Source of the DNA: Phyllobacterium zundukense
Lineage (GTDB): Bacteria; Pseudomonadota; Alphaproteobacteria; Rhizobiales; Rhizobiaceae
Assembly: GCF_002764115.1 (NCBI RefSeq)
Contig: NZ_CP017940.1
Coordinates: forward strand, 372,001 to 436,000
Length of the DNA: 64,000 bases
Direction: 5' to 3'
Below are positions 47,426 to 57,677 of this stretch, piece by piece; positions within the stretch are counted from its first letter, which is position 1; each line of letters opens with the position of its first letter. The position numbers and the translations under genes are program-made. Below the pieces are notes generated by a model. That model had not been told where the DNA came from. It worked only from the letters and a program-made list of their open reading frames with translations, and did not search any database.

Positions 47426-47728
47426 TTAACGGCGCGTTGCTTCGCCGGGGGCAGCTGGTTCGAGCGCCAGCGCGTGTACACTACCCTTCAGTTCGTCCTG
47501 CAGCACGTCGTTGATCGCACGATGACGCGCGACCCGCGACATGCCGGCGAAAGCCTCCGCGACAATCCGCACGCGAAAATGCGTTTCGCCTGACCCATCA
47601 AATGTGCCATGATGATCGCTGTCGGAATGATGGTGACCAGCGTGGAGGTGGCTTTCATTGATGACTGCCAAAGAAACGGGATGAAAAGCCTGCGTCAGTT
47701 TGTTTTCGATCGCTGACTGAGTGGACAT
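47426..47728 (-). CDS. bolA: BolA family protein
   Basis: 100 residues from the ATG at 47728 (GGAGAACGAA upstream). BolA fold: LAVINESHLHAGHH, GETHFRVRIVAEAFAGMSRV and ARHRAINDVLQDEL, with the conserved histidines used with monothiol glutaredoxins in Fe-S handling. Convergent with the CorC-family gene, 20 bp apart. Confidence 0.93.
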   Translation of the reverse strand: MSTQSAIENKLTQAFHPVSLAVINESHLHAGHHHSDSDHHGTFDGSGETHFRVRIVAEAFAGMSRVARHRAINDVLQDELKGSVHALALEPAAPGEATRR

Positions 47729-47861
47729 TTCGTTCTCCTGCGCCCATATGGTAGTTTCACTTGGCAAATCCGTACATGATCACAAATTTACCGCCATTTC
47801 AGGCGTTAGGTCGATCCATGGGTAAATGTCAATTCATGCTTAGCTAAGATAATCTGACTCG

Positions 47862-48515
47862 ATGACCTCAAATTCGAAATATTTTGATAGCATCCGTATC
47901 CGGCCAAAGAAGGCGGATGAGGAAAAATCGCGCACTCCCGTGTGCCAGTGGGATGGGTGTGACAAGCCTGGCCCGCATCGTGCGCCGGTGGGCCGTGAGA
48001 AGGAAGGCGAGTTCTTCCATTTCTGCATCGACCATGTGCGTGAATACAATAAGGGCTATAATTATTTCTCCGGATTGTCCGACGCAGAAGTGGCGCGCTA
48101 CCAGAAGGAAGCGCTGACGGGTGATCGTCCGACCTGGACCGTTGCCGGGCTGCCTGGCAGTGGAGCCGGCGCAAGCGCCAGTACGCGCGCCCAAGCCAGC
48201 GCCAGCGCCAAGACATCCCCTGACTTTTCGAAGTTGCGTTCTGGTCGCGCCGCCTATCAGAACAGATTCCGCGACCCCAACAGCGTATTCAATGAGGCGC
48301 GGGTGCATGTCCGCAAGCTCAAGCCATTGGAGTCGAAAGCACTGGATACGCTCGGGCTTGGCGCAAAAGCCACTGGCGAAGACATAAAGTCGCGCTATAA
48401 AGAACTTGTGAAGATCCATCACCCTGATGCTAATGGCGGTGATAGGGCTTCCGAGGATCGTTTCCGTGACGTAATCCAAGCCTATCAATTGCTCAAGGCG
48501 GCTGGTTTCTGCTAA
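47862..48515 (+). CDS. J-domain protein
   Basis: 217 residues. C-terminal J domain (ALDTLGLGAKATGEDIKSRY, HPD in KIHHPDANGGDRASEDRFRD). The N-terminal part holds a zinc-site-like CQWDGCDKPGPHRAPVG ... HFCIDHVREYNKGYNYF segment typical of alphaproteobacterial DnaJ-like proteins next to bolA. Probably a specialised DnaK co-chaperone. Confidence 0.9.
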   Translation: MTSNSKYFDSIRIRPKKADEEKSRTPVCQWDGCDKPGPHRAPVGREKEGEFFHFCIDHVREYNKGYNYFSGLSDAEVARYQKEALTGDRPTWTVAGLPGSGAGASASTRAQASASAKTSPDFSKLRSGRAAYQNRFRDPNSVFNEARVHVRKLKPLESKALDTLGLGAKATGEDIKSRYKELVKIHHPDANGGDRASEDRFRDVIQAYQLLKAAGFC

Positions 48516-48601
48516 CCCGCGATTGAGCCGAATTCGGGACCTCATAGCGAGGTTTCAAACTATCTTTATGCGTCTGCCCGTGCAGTCGCGCTGGAGGCAT
48601 G

Positions 48602-49588
48602 ATGAATAAGGTTGATCGCGATATTGCGAATTTGCCGGATACAACGGTTTCTGCCGCAAAGCTGTTCGGTTTTGAAACCGATATGATGGTTCCTGCCTAT
48701 AAGGCAGGCGACGCCTATGTGCCGGAAATCGATACGGACTATCTGTTCGACAAACAGACGACGCTCGCCATTCTGGCCGGCTTCGCCTACAACCGCCGCG
48801 TCATGGTTTCCGGCTATCACGGTACCGGTAAGTCGACCCACATCGAACAAGTCGCCGCCCGCCTCAACTGGCCCTGCGTGCGCGTCAACCTCGACAGCCA
48901 TGTCAGCCGTATCGATCTCGTCGGCAAGGACGCGATCGTCGTCAAGGAAGGCATGCAGATCACGGAATTCCGCGATGGTATCCTGCCCTGGGCCTATCAG
49001 CACAATGTCGCTCTGGTTTTCGACGAATATGACGCAGGCCGTCCCGACGTGATGTTCGTGATCCAGCGTGTGCTCGAATCATCCGGCCGGCTGACCTTGC
49101 TCGACCAGAGCCGGGTTATTCGTCCGCATCCAGCCTTCCGCCTGTTCGCCACGGCTAACACGGTTGGTCTCGGCGATACGACAGGCCTTTATCATGGCAC
49201 GCAGCAGATCAATCAGGCGCAGATGGACCGCTGGTCCATCGTGACGACACTCAATTATCTGCCGCATGACAATGAGGCAGCTATCGTTGCGGCAAAGGCC
49301 AAGCACTACCAGAACAAGGAAGGCAGGGAGATCATCTCCAAGATGGTCCGTGTCGCCGACATGACCCGCTCCGCCTTCATCAATGGCGATCTGTCGACGG
49401 TCATGAGTCCGCGTACGGTCATCACCTGGGCTGAAAATGCCGATATCTTCAAGGATGTCGGTTTCGCTTTCCGCCTGACTTTCCTCAATAAATGCGATGA
49501 ACTGGAACGCCCGATCGTTGCCGAATTCTATCAGCGCGCCTTTGGCAAGGAACTGCCGGAATCCACGGCCAACGTCGTCATAAGCTGA
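48602..49588 (+). CDS. cobS: Cobaltochelatase AAA+ subunit CobS
   Basis: 328 residues from the ATG at 48602, four bases after TGGAGGC (an ATG one codon earlier is too close). AAA+ ATPase: Walker [15 protein letters not shown], Walker [14 protein letters not shown], sensor [11 protein letters not shown]. Works with CobT and CobN to insert cobalt into hydrogenobyrinate a,c-diamide in aerobic cobalamin synthesis. Confidence 0.97.
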   Translation: MNKVDRDIANLPDTTVSAAKLFGFETDMMVPAYKAGDAYVPEIDTDYLFDKQTTLAILAGFAYNRRVMVSGYHGTGKSTHIEQVAARLNWPCVRVNLDSHVSRIDLVGKDAIVVKEGMQITEFRDGILPWAYQHNVALVFDEYDAGRPDVMFVIQRVLESSGRLTLLDQSRVIRPHPAFRLFATANTVGLGDTTGLYHGTQQINQAQMDRWSIVTTLNYLPHDNEAAIVAAKAKHYQNKEGREIISKMVRVADMTRSAFINGDLSTVMSPRTVITWAENADIFKDVGFAFRLTFLNKCDELERPIVAEFYQRAFGKELPESTANVVIS

Positions 49589-49601
49589 GCATCACGGAAA
49601 A

Positions 49602-51488
49602 ATGGCAGGTCCGGGAGACAATTCACGCGCAAATCCGAAGGGTCCGGTTGATTCCGAGCCTTTCAAGCGTGCCGTTACGGCGTGCATGCGTGCGATCGCT
49701 GGCGACCATGAGATGGAAGTCAGCTTCGGTAACGACAAGCCTGCGCTGACCGGGCATCGTGCCCGGCTTCTTGATTTGCCCAAGCGTCCGTCTGCCAATG
49801 ATATTGCGATTACCCGCGGCATTGGCGATTCGATGGCGTTGCGCAAGGCGTGCCACAACGACCGTATTCATGCCACGCTTGCGCCGGAAGGCAAACAGGC
49901 CAGGGCGATCTTCGATGCCGTCGAACAGGCACGCGTCGAAGCGATCGGCGCATTGCGCATGGATGGCGTTGCCGAGAACCTGACGTCGATGCTGGCGGAC
50001 AAATATGCCCGCGCCAATTTCCCGGCGATCACCGACAAGGCGGAGGCCCCGCTCGAAGAAGCAGTCGCGCTGCTGGTTCGTGAAAAGCTGACAGGACGCA
50101 AGGCGCCCGAATCGGCCGGCAATGTGCTCGATCTCTGGCGCGACTGGATCGAGGAAAAGGCTGCGACCGATCTTGATCATTTGACTTCCAAGATCAACGA
50201 TCAGAATGCCTTCGCCCGTGTCGTACGCGAAATGCTGGCTTCCATGGAAATGGCTGAAGAGCTTGCTCAGGAAAGCGAGCAGGACGATAGCCAGGACAAC
50301 GAAGACGCGCCCGAGCCTGAAGAGAACAACGAAGGTGGCTCTGAGGAGGATCAGGGCAGCGATTCGTCCGAGAGCGATGATTCCGACACATCCAGCGATG
50401 ATAGCCAGGCCGGCGAGACGGAGGCCGCAGATGCATCGTCCGACGATATGGATGAGGATTCGGATGCTGATGCGGAAATACCCGGCGAGGCGCGCCGTCC
50501 CAACCCGCCGTTCTCCAATCTTGGCAGTGAAAGCGGATACAAGATTTTCACCCAGGAGTTCGACGAGACGACGGATGCGGAAGAGCTCTGCGATGAGGCG
50601 GAGCTGGAACGCCTGCGGGCATTTCTCGACAAGCAGCTTGCCAATCTTTCCGGTGTTGTCGGCCGGCTGGCAAACAGGCTGCAGCGCCGCCTGATGGCAC
50701 AACAGAACCGCTCGTGGGATTTCGATCTGGAAGAAGGCTATCTCGATTCAGCCCGCCTCGTGCGCATCGTGATCGACCCGACACAGCCGCTTTCCTACAA
50801 GCAGGAACGCGATACGGATTTCCGCGATACAGTCGTGACGTTGCTGATCGACAATTCCGGATCGATGCGTGGCCGGCCGATTACCGTTGCCGCTACATGC
50901 GCCGACATTCTGGCGCGCACGCTGGAGCGTTGCGGCGTGAAGGTGGAAATCCTCGGCTTCACCACTAAAGCCTGGAAGGGCGGCCAAGCGCGCGAGGCAT
51001 GGCTGGAGCGTGGCAAGCCCGCCAATCCCGGGCGTCTCAATGATTTGCGCCATATTGTCTACAAGCGCGCGGACGCCCCGTGGCGGCGCTCACGGCGCAA
51101 TCTCGGCCTGATGATGCGTGAAGGTCTCCTGAAGGAGAACATCGACGGTGAAGCGCTGATCTGGGCGCATCAACGCCTCCTGAGCCGTCCCGAGCAGCGT
51201 CGTATCCTGATGATGATTTCCGATGGTGCGCCGGTCGATGACTCCACCTTGTCGGTCAATCCCGGCAACTATCTCGAACGGCATTTGCGTGCGGTGATCG
51301 AAGAGATCGAGACGCGTTCGCCGGTTGAACTGATCGCCATTGGTATCGGACACGATGTGACGCGTTACTACCGCCGCGCCGTTACTATCGTCGATGCCGA
51401 GGAACTCGCAGGTGCCATGACCGAGCAACTGGCCTCCTTGTTTGAAGAGCAGGAGCGGCAGACTGCAAAAAAGTCAGCGCGGCGATAA
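49602..51488 (+). CDS. cobT: Cobaltochelatase subunit CobT
   Basis: 628 residues. A long acidic linker (about 215-295; [20 protein letters not shown]) separates the N-terminal part from a C-terminal von Willebrand factor A domain with MIDAS motif [14 protein letters not shown] and [10 protein letters not shown]. Forms the CobST ring complex driving CobN. Starts 13 bp after cobS. Confidence 0.97.
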   Translation: MAGPGDNSRANPKGPVDSEPFKRAVTACMRAIAGDHEMEVSFGNDKPALTGHRARLLDLPKRPSANDIAITRGIGDSMALRKACHNDRIHATLAPEGKQARAIFDAVEQARVEAIGALRMDGVAENLTSMLADKYARANFPAITDKAEAPLEEAVALLVREKLTGRKAPESAGNVLDLWRDWIEEKAATDLDHLTSKINDQNAFARVVREMLASMEMAEELAQESEQDDSQDNEDAPEPEENNEGGSEEDQGSDSSESDDSDTSSDDSQAGETEAADASSDDMDEDSDADAEIPGEARRPNPPFSNLGSESGYKIFTQEFDETTDAEELCDEAELERLRAFLDKQLANLSGVVGRLANRLQRRLMAQQNRSWDFDLEEGYLDSARLVRIVIDPTQPLSYKQERDTDFRDTVVTLLIDNSGSMRGRPITVAATCADILARTLERCGVKVEILGFTTKAWKGGQAREAWLERGKPANPGRLNDLRHIVYKRADAPWRRSRRNLGLMMREGLLKENIDGEALIWAHQRLLSRPEQRRILMMISDGAPVDDSTLSVNPGNYLERHLRAVIEEIETRSPVELIAIGIGHDVTRYYRRAVTIVDAEELAGAMTEQLASLFEEQERQTAKKSARR

Positions 51489-51489
51489 T

Positions 51490-52506
51490 ATGAATCGGAT
51501 CGCGCTGTTTTTTCGGCGCGCACCGCTATTTTGTACAGTTCCATTTCTCTTTGTTGCGACCGCCCTGGCCGAGGACAGTGCGGTTTCTCCCGCCGTCATA
51601 ACATCCCAGGTCATTTCAAATTTTCGTATCGGATCGTCCGATACCCGCTTCGGCGCGCTGGAGTTTGTCGGTGGTCTGGAAATGACCTCTGCCAATCGCG
51701 AATTCAGTGGTCTATCCGCATTTCGCTATCTGGATTCGGGAAAAGAATTTCTAGGTATCACCGATACCGGTCTTTGGTATGCAGGCAAGATGTTGCGCGA
51801 TGAGCGGGGCAGGCCTGCTTCAATCAATGATTTTCGCCTAGCGCCGATCCAGAGCGAAGAGGGATTGCCGGTCGAGGGTAAGTGGAACTCCGACGCGGAG
51901 GGCATGAGCGTTTCCGGCCAGACCGCTACGGTGTCGTTCGAACGCATCCATCGCATCGCAGAGTTTGCCCTGGACCTCGAGAACTTCGCGTCGAAGCCGA
52001 AGGACATTCCTCTGCCGATACCGAAGAACGAACTGCGCAACAATCGCGGCATTGAAACCATAGCCTACGCGCCAGTTTCCAGCCCTTTGCAGGGCGCGCG
52101 GGTGGCAGTGACCGAGAAGAGCATCAACGGGGCGGGCGACATGTTTGCCGCCGTGCTCGAGGGACCGCGAGAGGGGATTTTCTATGTCAAGCGGCTCGAC
52201 GATTTCGATATTAGCGACGGTGACTTTCTTCCCAACGGCGACCTGCTGTTGCTGGAGCGGCGCTTCAGTATCTCCAGCGGGGTAACATTGCGCATTCGCC
52301 GTATTGCCGCGGAGGATATCGGGCCCGGCGCTACGGTGGACGGGCCCTTCATCCTGCAAGCGGATATGCGCGATCAGATCGACAATATGGAAGGGCTCGA
52401 TGTGTGGCAGGCCGAGGACGGGAGTACCCGCCTCTCGCTGGTGTCAGATGACAACCATTCGATCGTCCAGCGTAATCTTTATCTGGAATTCCGGTTGGCG
52501 GAGTAG
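51490..52506 (+). CDS. Esterase-like activity of phytase family protein, exported
   Basis: 338 residues from the ATG at 51490, one base after the cobT stop. Signal peptide (LFCTVPFLFVATALAEDSAV), then a beta-propeller-like phytase-like domain (FSGLSAFRYLDSGKEFLGIT, NSDAEGMSVSGQTATVSFER, NMEGLDVWQAEDGSTRLSLV). Periplasmic; probably a metal-dependent phosphoesterase relative, substrate unknown. Its last 28 bp overlap the convergent transporter gene. Confidence 0.87.
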   Translation: MNRIALFFRRAPLFCTVPFLFVATALAEDSAVSPAVITSQVISNFRIGSSDTRFGALEFVGGLEMTSANREFSGLSAFRYLDSGKEFLGITDTGLWYAGKMLRDERGRPASINDFRLAPIQSEEGLPVEGKWNSDAEGMSVSGQTATVSFERIHRIAEFALDLENFASKPKDIPLPIPKNELRNNRGIETIAYAPVSSPLQGARVAVTEKSINGAGDMFAAVLEGPREGIFYVKRLDDFDISDGDFLPNGDLLLLERRFSISSGVTLRIRRIAAEDIGPGATVDGPFILQADMRDQIDNMEGLDVWQAEDGSTRLSLVSDDNHSIVQRNLYLEFRLAE

Positions 52507-53129
52507 ATGGCGGGGGCGAAGATGGCGAGGATAGCGCCATAAGGCACCAGCATCACGATCGCCATCACCATCTTGACCATGAGGTCGCCAAAGCCGAGCG
52601 ACATCCACAACGGAATCTCCGTGCCGAAGAATGGTACGAGCATGGCGAGGGATGAGTCTGTCTGACCAGTCGCCGCATCGATCCAGGCGAAGTTCGCGGC
52701 AAAGGCAATCGAGAAAAAAAGCAGCGTATCGAGAAGCGAGCCAAAGATGGCGGAGGCGAAGGGCGCCTTCCACCACGTCAGCTGCCGCAATTTATTGAAA
52801 ACAGTGATGTCGAGAAGCTGGGCAGTCAGGAAGGCGGTGCCGGATGCAATCGCGATGCGCGGCGTCGCCAGCCAGATCGACAGGATAACCGCGATAGCGA
52901 ACCCCACATAGACGACCTTGCGCGCAAAGGCTGGGCCAAAGCGCCGATTGGCCAGATCATTGACGAGAAAGGCAATCGGATAGGTGAAGGCACCGTAGGT
53001 GAGTATATCGTCCAATCCGAAATGATCGAAAGGATACTGAACCAGGATATTGGACGCAGCAACGACCCCGCACATGGCGAGGACTGGAAGAATGAAGTCC
53101 GACGGGGAATAAGCGCTTTTGAGCGGCAT
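52479..53129 (-). CDS. Queuosine precursor transporter (VUT/YhhQ family)
   Basis: 216 residues from the ATG at 53129. Five to six membrane segments with the family stretches GAFTYPIAFLVNDLANRRFG and FLTAQLLDITVFNKLRQLTW, and WWKAPFASAIFGSLLDTLLF. Members import queuine or preQ precursors. The start follows CAGGATAAAAAA. No preQ1 riboswitch could be identified between it and rpmB. Confidence 0.9.
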   Translation of the reverse strand: MPLKSAYSPSDFILPVLAMCGVVAASNILVQYPFDHFGLDDILTYGAFTYPIAFLVNDLANRRFGPAFARKVVYVGFAIAVILSIWLATPRIAIASGTAFLTAQLLDITVFNKLRQLTWWKAPFASAIFGSLLDTLLFFSIAFAANFAWIDAATGQTDSSLAMLVPFFGTEIPLWMSLGFGDLMVKMVMAIVMLVPYGAILAIFAPAIYSANRNSR

Positions 53130-53178
53130 TTTTTTATCCTGGGTAATGGAACCAGCAGCGGTGATGGCGACAGCAATA

Positions 53179-53198
53179 AGGCCAGCCGAAGCTGGCCT
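53179..53198 (-). terminator. Hairpin with TTCG tetraloop after rpmB
   Basis: On the rpmB strand AGGCCAGC-TTCG-GCTGGCCT forms an 8-bp perfect stem with a stable tetraloop, followed by TATTG, 30 bp beyond the rpmB stop. Probable terminator of rpmB. Confidence 0.6.
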
Positions 53199-53227
53199 CA
53201 ATCACAAATGAAGCGGGTGCTAGCTAA

Positions 53228-53527
53228 TTAAGCAGCGACCGGAGCTTCAAGAAGCTTCTTGGCAATCTGACGCTTCAGGAGACGAGCGCGCTGCGACAGC
53301 TCCTTCTCGTCGGCCTTGACCAGGAACGCATCCAGGCCACCGCGATGCTCGACGCTGCGCAGGGCATGGGCCGAAACGCGCAGACGGAAGCTCTGACCGA
53401 GAGCTTCGGAGATCAGTGTTACATGGCAAAGATTTGGCAAAAAGCGGCGGCGCGTTCTGTTGTTCGCGTGGCTCACATTGTTACCGTACTGTACCGATTT
53501 AGCGGTCAATTCACATGTGCGGGACAT
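53228..53527 (-). CDS. rpmB: 50S ribosomal protein L28
   Basis: 99 residues: [20 protein letters not shown] then [20 protein letters not shown] and [20 protein letters not shown], the alphaproteobacterial L28 pattern with a C-terminal helix. It stands alone with its own terminator, divergent from the DUF3108 gene. Confidence 0.97.
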   Translation of the reverse strand: MSRTCELTAKSVQYGNNVSHANNRTRRRFLPNLCHVTLISEALGQSFRLRVSAHALRSVEHRGGLDAFLVKADEKELSQRARLLKRQIAKKLLEAPVAA

Positions 53528-53799
53528 TGGGTCTCACCTTCAAATTTCATTACCTATAGCCCGAATGTTTCTTGTTACCATCGCACGTCGCCGTGCAGCG
53601 GCGCGCTTATCGGACAGGCGGCCTATTGGGAAGTCGCGTTTCTATAGTGATATGAGCCGCGCGCGTCAAGTGCGCTTCTGCCCTGTTTGGCACAGCTTTT
53701 GCGTAACTGTGCTTGCTTTTATATGTTTATCACAACTTTGCCTGCTTTATACGGTCGAACGAATGCTGCAGGGACTGCTTTGGACGGGAATGACAGAGA

Positions 53800-54606
53800 A
53801 TGAAAGCCAAGCGGCATTTTTCCAGCCGGGTAATTGTAACAGTTCCCTTGGCCGCGATTGTACTGATGGCGGCTGCACCGGCCCGGGCGGCCCAATCCTA
53901 TCAGACAGATTATCGCGTTTCGCTGTTTGGCCTGTCGATCGCCAAGGCGAATTTTTCGACTGTTGTATCGGACGGCGGCGCCTATAAGGTAACCGGCAAG
54001 CTTTCCAGTTCGGGACTGGCCAGTCTGTTTGACGACACCAATGGCGAGCTCGATGTGACCGGGCAGTTAGCCAAGAACGGCCCGGTGCCGAATTCCTATG
54101 TGGTCAAATACAGGCACGGTAAGCGCGACAAGAGCACCTCCATCGCCTTTACCAATGGGAATGTGACGAATACGACCAATGTTCCACCCATCAACAAGAA
54201 GAAGAACTGGGTCGAGCTGTCGCCTGCCGATCTTCAATCTGTGGCCGATCCGATTTCCGGGGTGATGGTCTCGGCGAGCAGTCTCGATAAGGTCTGCAAG
54301 CAGACGCTGCATCTCTATGACGGTCAGACGCGCGTCGATCTCAAACTCTCTCCTTCCGGCGGTGCAAAGCCCTTTGCCACCCAAGGTTTCAAAGGGGACG
54401 CTATCACTTGCACCGCGAAATTTGTCCCGATCGCCGGCTATCAGTCAGGGCGAAAGGCCATCGAATATCTGAAAAATTCGAGCAGGATCAGTCTCACCTT
54501 TGCATCGTTCGGCAAGTCCGCTATTTATTCGCCGGTGCAGGCCAAGATTGGCACGCAGATCGGTACGGTAGCTGTTTACGCAACCCGTTTCGAAAAGACA
54601 CAATAA
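53800..54606 (+). CDS. DUF3108 domain protein, exported
   Basis: 268 residues. Signal peptide (VTVPLAAIVLMAAAPARAAQ) followed by the DUF3108 beta-rich domain (YQTDYRVSLFGLSIAKANFS, VADPISGVMV, YDGQTRVDLKL). Secreted or periplasmic; function unknown. 38 bp upstream of the next gene, same strand. Confidence 0.88.
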   Translation: MKAKRHFSSRVIVTVPLAAIVLMAAAPARAAQSYQTDYRVSLFGLSIAKANFSTVVSDGGAYKVTGKLSSSGLASLFDDTNGELDVTGQLAKNGPVPNSYVVKYRHGKRDKSTSIAFTNGNVTNTTNVPPINKKKNWVELSPADLQSVADPISGVMVSASSLDKVCKQTLHLYDGQTRVDLKLSPSGGAKPFATQGFKGDAITCTAKFVPIAGYQSGRKAIEYLKNSSRISLTFASFGKSAIYSPVQAKIGTQIGTVAVYATRFEKTQ

Positions 54607-54644
54607 ACGCGGCTGGGCGCCGCTTTCGAATTTGGGAGCGCTGC

Positions 54645-55511
54645 TTGGCTACGTTTGTTGGATTCCTTGCGATCATCATGTGGGCAATGCTCGCGCTTTT
54701 CACCGATGTTTCGGGCAAGGTGCCGCCGTTTCAGCTGACAGCCATGACTTTCGCTATCGGTGCAAGTCTGGGACTGATCTCCTGGATCTGGCGCCCCGGG
54801 GCCGCGCAGCATCTGCGCCAACCGGCAAAGGTGTGGCTGCTCGGCGTTGTCGGGCTATTCGGCTATCACTTCCTCTATTTCACGGCGCTGCGTAACGCTC
54901 CGGCAGTGGATGCCAGTCTGATCGCTTATCTTTGGCCGCTGTTCATCGTGGTTGGGTCGGCGCTGATGCCGGGTGAACGGCTTCGCTGGTTCCATATTGT
55001 CGGCACGCTGCTGGGACTGTCGGGAACGGTGCTGATCATTACCAAGGGCGGTGGCGTTGGCTTTGATGCCCAGTACAGCTTCGGCTATGCGATGGCGGGG
55101 CTATGTGCGCTGACCTGGGCTGCATATTCGCTGTTGTCGCGACGCTTTGCAAACGTACCAACTGACGCGGTAACCGGTTTCTGTGTGGCGACATCGGTAC
55201 TTTCGCTGATTTCGCATTTGCTGCTGGAGCAGACCGTCTGGCCAGAAGGGATCATCCAGTGGCTCGCCGTACTGGGGCTGGGGCTCTTTCCGGTCGGCGC
55301 TGCGTTCTACGTCTGGGACTATGGCGTCAAGCGCGGCAATATTCAGGTGCTCGGCGCATCGAGCTATGCAGCACCACTACTGTCGACGCTTGTGCTGATT
55401 ATCGCTGGCGTGACCGAACCGACAACACGCGTCCTGCTTGCCTGCCTGCTGATCACGCTTGGCGCAGTTCTGGCGGCCAAGGAAATGCTGCTCAAACGCC
55501 GGTCGGCTTAG
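54645..55511 (+). CDS. EamA/DMT transporter (YddG-like)
   Basis: 288 residues from a TTG at 54645 preceded by GGGAG seven bases ahead. Ten membrane segments: FVGFLAIIMWAMLALFTDVS, FLYFTALRNAPAVDASLIAY, LWPLFIVVGSALMPGERLRW, VWDYGVKRGNIQVLGASSYA. Similar to aromatic amino-acid exporters of the DMT superfamily; the substrate is inferred only by family. Confidence 0.88.
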   Translation: MATFVGFLAIIMWAMLALFTDVSGKVPPFQLTAMTFAIGASLGLISWIWRPGAAQHLRQPAKVWLLGVVGLFGYHFLYFTALRNAPAVDASLIAYLWPLFIVVGSALMPGERLRWFHIVGTLLGLSGTVLIITKGGGVGFDAQYSFGYAMAGLCALTWAAYSLLSRRFANVPTDAVTGFCVATSVLSLISHLLLEQTVWPEGIIQWLAVLGLGLFPVGAAFYVWDYGVKRGNIQVLGASSYAAPLLSTLVLIIAGVTEPTTRVLLACLLITLGAVLAAKEMLLKRRSA

Positions 55512-55520
55512 GCCTTGACC

Positions 55521-55955
55521 CTACGGCTCCCAGCCCGGCTCGGCCAGCTCGAATTGGGCAAAATCGAAGCCGGGTGCGACAGTGCAACCAACAAGTGTCC
55601 AGTCGCCAAGGCTCGTAGCGGTCTGCCATTGACCAGCTGGAACAATGGCTTGCGGGCGCTCGCCAGCCGCCAGGTCGAGTCCTAGCCTGTGCGTCTCATG
55701 CGGAGAGCCCTCGAACGCAATGGTCAGAAGCAGGGACGCGCCGCCATACCAGTGCCAGACCTCAGCCGCATCCTTGACCCGGTGCCAGGCCGAGACTTCG
55801 CCCTTTTCCAGAAGGAAATAGATGGCTGTCGAATGGCCGCGTCCACCGGCGGGCCAGCCATTCTCATTGTCACGAAATGTTTGCACGTAAGAACTGCCTT
55901 CGGGATGCGGCTCGAGGCCAAGATGCCGGCGAATTTCGTCTGCTGTCAGTACCAT
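55521..55955 (-). CDS. Cupin superfamily protein, DUF985 type
   Basis: 144 residues: LTADEIRRHLGLEPHPEGSS, STAIYFLLEKGEVSAWHRVK, DAAEVWHWYGGASLLLTIAF, and TLVGCTVAPGFDFAQFELAE at the end, all DUF985 cupin hallmarks. The start codon shares one base with the gloB stop (TGATG), so the two are coupled. Possibly a sugar-binding or epimerase-like cupin; unknown. Confidence 0.9.
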   Translation of the reverse strand: MVLTADEIRRHLGLEPHPEGSSYVQTFRDNENGWPAGGRGHSTAIYFLLEKGEVSAWHRVKDAAEVWHWYGGASLLLTIAFEGSPHETHRLGLDLAAGERPQAIVPAGQWQTATSLGDWTLVGCTVAPGFDFAQFELAEPGWEP

Positions 55956-56740
55956 CAGAAATTGTCCTTGCGCTTACGGATCTCGGTAAAGACCGCTTCG
56001 TCGCTCGCCTCTTCCATCTTAAGATTTCTGCGGATCGCGGGATCATGCCACCGGAGAAACGGATTGGTCGCCATTTCCCGAAGGACCGTCGTTGGCAATG
56101 TCGGCTGGCCGGCTTCGCGCAGCGCCATGATTTCCCGGGCGCGTTCCTTGAGCGCTGAGTTTTCCGGGTCGATCGTCAAAGCGAAGCGGGCATTGCTCTC
56201 GCTATACTCATGACCGCAATAGATCTCCGTCTCGACCGGCAATGCGATCAACCGCTGCAGCGACTTGAACATGGTCGCCGGAGTCCCTTCGAAAAGGCGG
56301 CCGCATCCGAGCGAGAACAACGTATCTCCGGTGAAAGCAACCTTGGCAGCCGGAATATGGAACGATATCTCACCAGCCGTATGGCCCGGTGTCGAGATCA
56401 CATCCACGCTGAAATTGCCGAACTGGAACCGCTCGCCGTGGCTGACGGCGCGATCGATGCCCGGTATCTGGGCTCTTTCGTCATGAGGTCCGATAATCTC
56501 CACGCCGAACCGTTTCTTCAGGGCGAGATTGGCCTCGACATGATCGGCATGATGGTGAGTCGTGAAGATATGCGTCAGCGTCCAGCCGCGGCGGCGCAGC
56601 GCATCGAGAATAGGCTTTTCTTCAGGTGCATCGATGGAGGCGGTCAGATTAGCCTCCGGATCGTGGATCAGGACGCCAAAATTGTCGGTTCTGGCAGTAA
56701 ATTGTTCGATTTGCAGATGGGACATGGTCATTCTCTTCAT
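55955..56740 (-). CDS. gloB: Hydroxyacylglutathione hydrolase (glyoxalase II)
   Basis: 261 residues from the ATG at 56740 (GGAGCAAGC upstream; ATGs at 56731 and 56725 are possible). Metallo-beta-lactamase fold with THHHADHVEAN, GHTAGEISFH, FTGDTLFSLGCGRLFEGT and CGHEYSESNARFAL metal and substrate residues. Hydrolyses S-lactoylglutathione to lactate and glutathione. Divergent from the methyltransferase gene. Confidence 0.95.
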   Translation of the reverse strand: MKRMTMSHLQIEQFTARTDNFGVLIHDPEANLTASIDAPEEKPILDALRRRGWTLTHIFTTHHHADHVEANLALKKRFGVEIIGPHDERAQIPGIDRAVSHGERFQFGNFSVDVISTPGHTAGEISFHIPAAKVAFTGDTLFSLGCGRLFEGTPATMFKSLQRLIALPVETEIYCGHEYSESNARFALTIDPENSALKERAREIMALREAGQPTLPTTVLREMATNPFLRWHDPAIRRNLKMEEASDEAVFTEIRKRKDNF

Positions 56741-56834
56741 GCTTGCTCCATGCAGGATAGTCCGCATTCGGACAGGCGCAACCCATGTTCCAGCCATTTC
56801 TTGATGTTCCTGTTTGTCATGTTAGGTTGCGGCC

Positions 56835-57575
56835 ATGCATCTCGACATCATCGATCTTCGCGCTTTCTATGCTTCCACGCTCGGCCATCTGGCCGAGCGC
56901 TCGATTACCATGGCGCTGGCACCCATCTGGCCAAAGCTGCCGGGAGAGCGTCTCGTGGGTCTCGGCTATGCCGTTCCCTATCTTGACCGCTTTCGTGGCG
57001 ATACCGAGCGCACCTTCGCTTTCATGCCCGCCGGGCAGGGTGCCGTCAGCTGGCCGCCTGCTGAGCCGTCCTCTACCGCGTTGATTTTCGAAGAAGATTT
57101 GCCCTTGCCGGATTCGGCTGTCGACAGAGTGTTGATGGTGCACGCGCTGGAACATGCCGAGGATCCACGCGAAACGCTGAAAGAAATGTGGCGGGTGCTG
57201 GCGCCCAACGGGCGGCTGGTTGTCGTCGTTCCCAATCGGCGTGGGCTTTGGGCGCGCTTCGAGCACACTCCGTTCGGCAGCGGGCGGCCCTATAGCCGGG
57301 GTCAGCTGACCCGCATTTTACGCGAGGCGAATTTCACCCCCGGTCCCTGGGCCGAGGCGCTGTTCTTCCCGCCATCGTCGCGGCGCTGGATGATGCGCCC
57401 CGCGGCCCTGTTCGAGCGGATGGGCCGGCGCTTCTGGCCAATGTTCTCGGGCGTGCTAATTGTCGAGGCGCAAAAACGCATCTATCAGGGGCTGCCGGTG
57501 GCCAAGCGTACCTCGCGGCGCGTGTTCGTGCCTGTCCTCTCGCCGCAAGGCACGGCCAGCGCCAGTTCGCGTTGA
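56835..57575 (+). CDS. Class I SAM-dependent methyltransferase (Methyltransf_11-like)
   Basis: 246 residues. The core shows EEDLPLPDSAVDRVLMVHAL, EHAEDPRETLKEMWRVLAPN and GRLVVVVPNRRGLWARFEH, standard type 11 methyltransferase strands; the glycine-rich SAM motif is degenerate (RLVGLGYAVPYL). Conserved beside gloB in this order. Substrate unknown. Confidence 0.87.
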   Translation: MHLDIIDLRAFYASTLGHLAERSITMALAPIWPKLPGERLVGLGYAVPYLDRFRGDTERTFAFMPAGQGAVSWPPAEPSSTALIFEEDLPLPDSAVDRVLMVHALEHAEDPRETLKEMWRVLAPNGRLVVVVPNRRGLWARFEHTPFGSGRPYSRGQLTRILREANFTPGPWAEALFFPPSSRRWMMRPAALFERMGRRFWPMFSGVLIVEAQKRIYQGLPVAKRTSRRVFVPVLSPQGTASASSR

Positions 57576-57602
57576 CACAACCAAATTACCCGCTTGGGTT
57601 TA

Positions 57603-57641
57603 GATTCTTGCACCAGAATCGTGAATTCTTGTACGAGAATC
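57603..57641. repeat. Two tandem dyads between convergent genes
   Basis: GATTCT-TGCACC-AGAATC (57603-57620) and ATTCT-TGTACG-AGAAT (57625-57640) are two near-identical dyads, 21 bp apart. They lie between the convergent methyltransferase and metW genes, where operators are unexpected; they could be a bidirectional terminator or a protein-binding repeat. Confidence 0.55.
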
Positions 57642-57677
57642 GAATGGTTTTAGGCGATTTCTGTCAGGAATGCCGAA

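Noticed and set aside
53130..53227. Possible preQ1 riboswitch before the queuosine precursor transporter
   Set aside because: The only clear structure is the TTCG-loop hairpin, better explained as the rpmB terminator; the preQ1 aptamer core is not seen.
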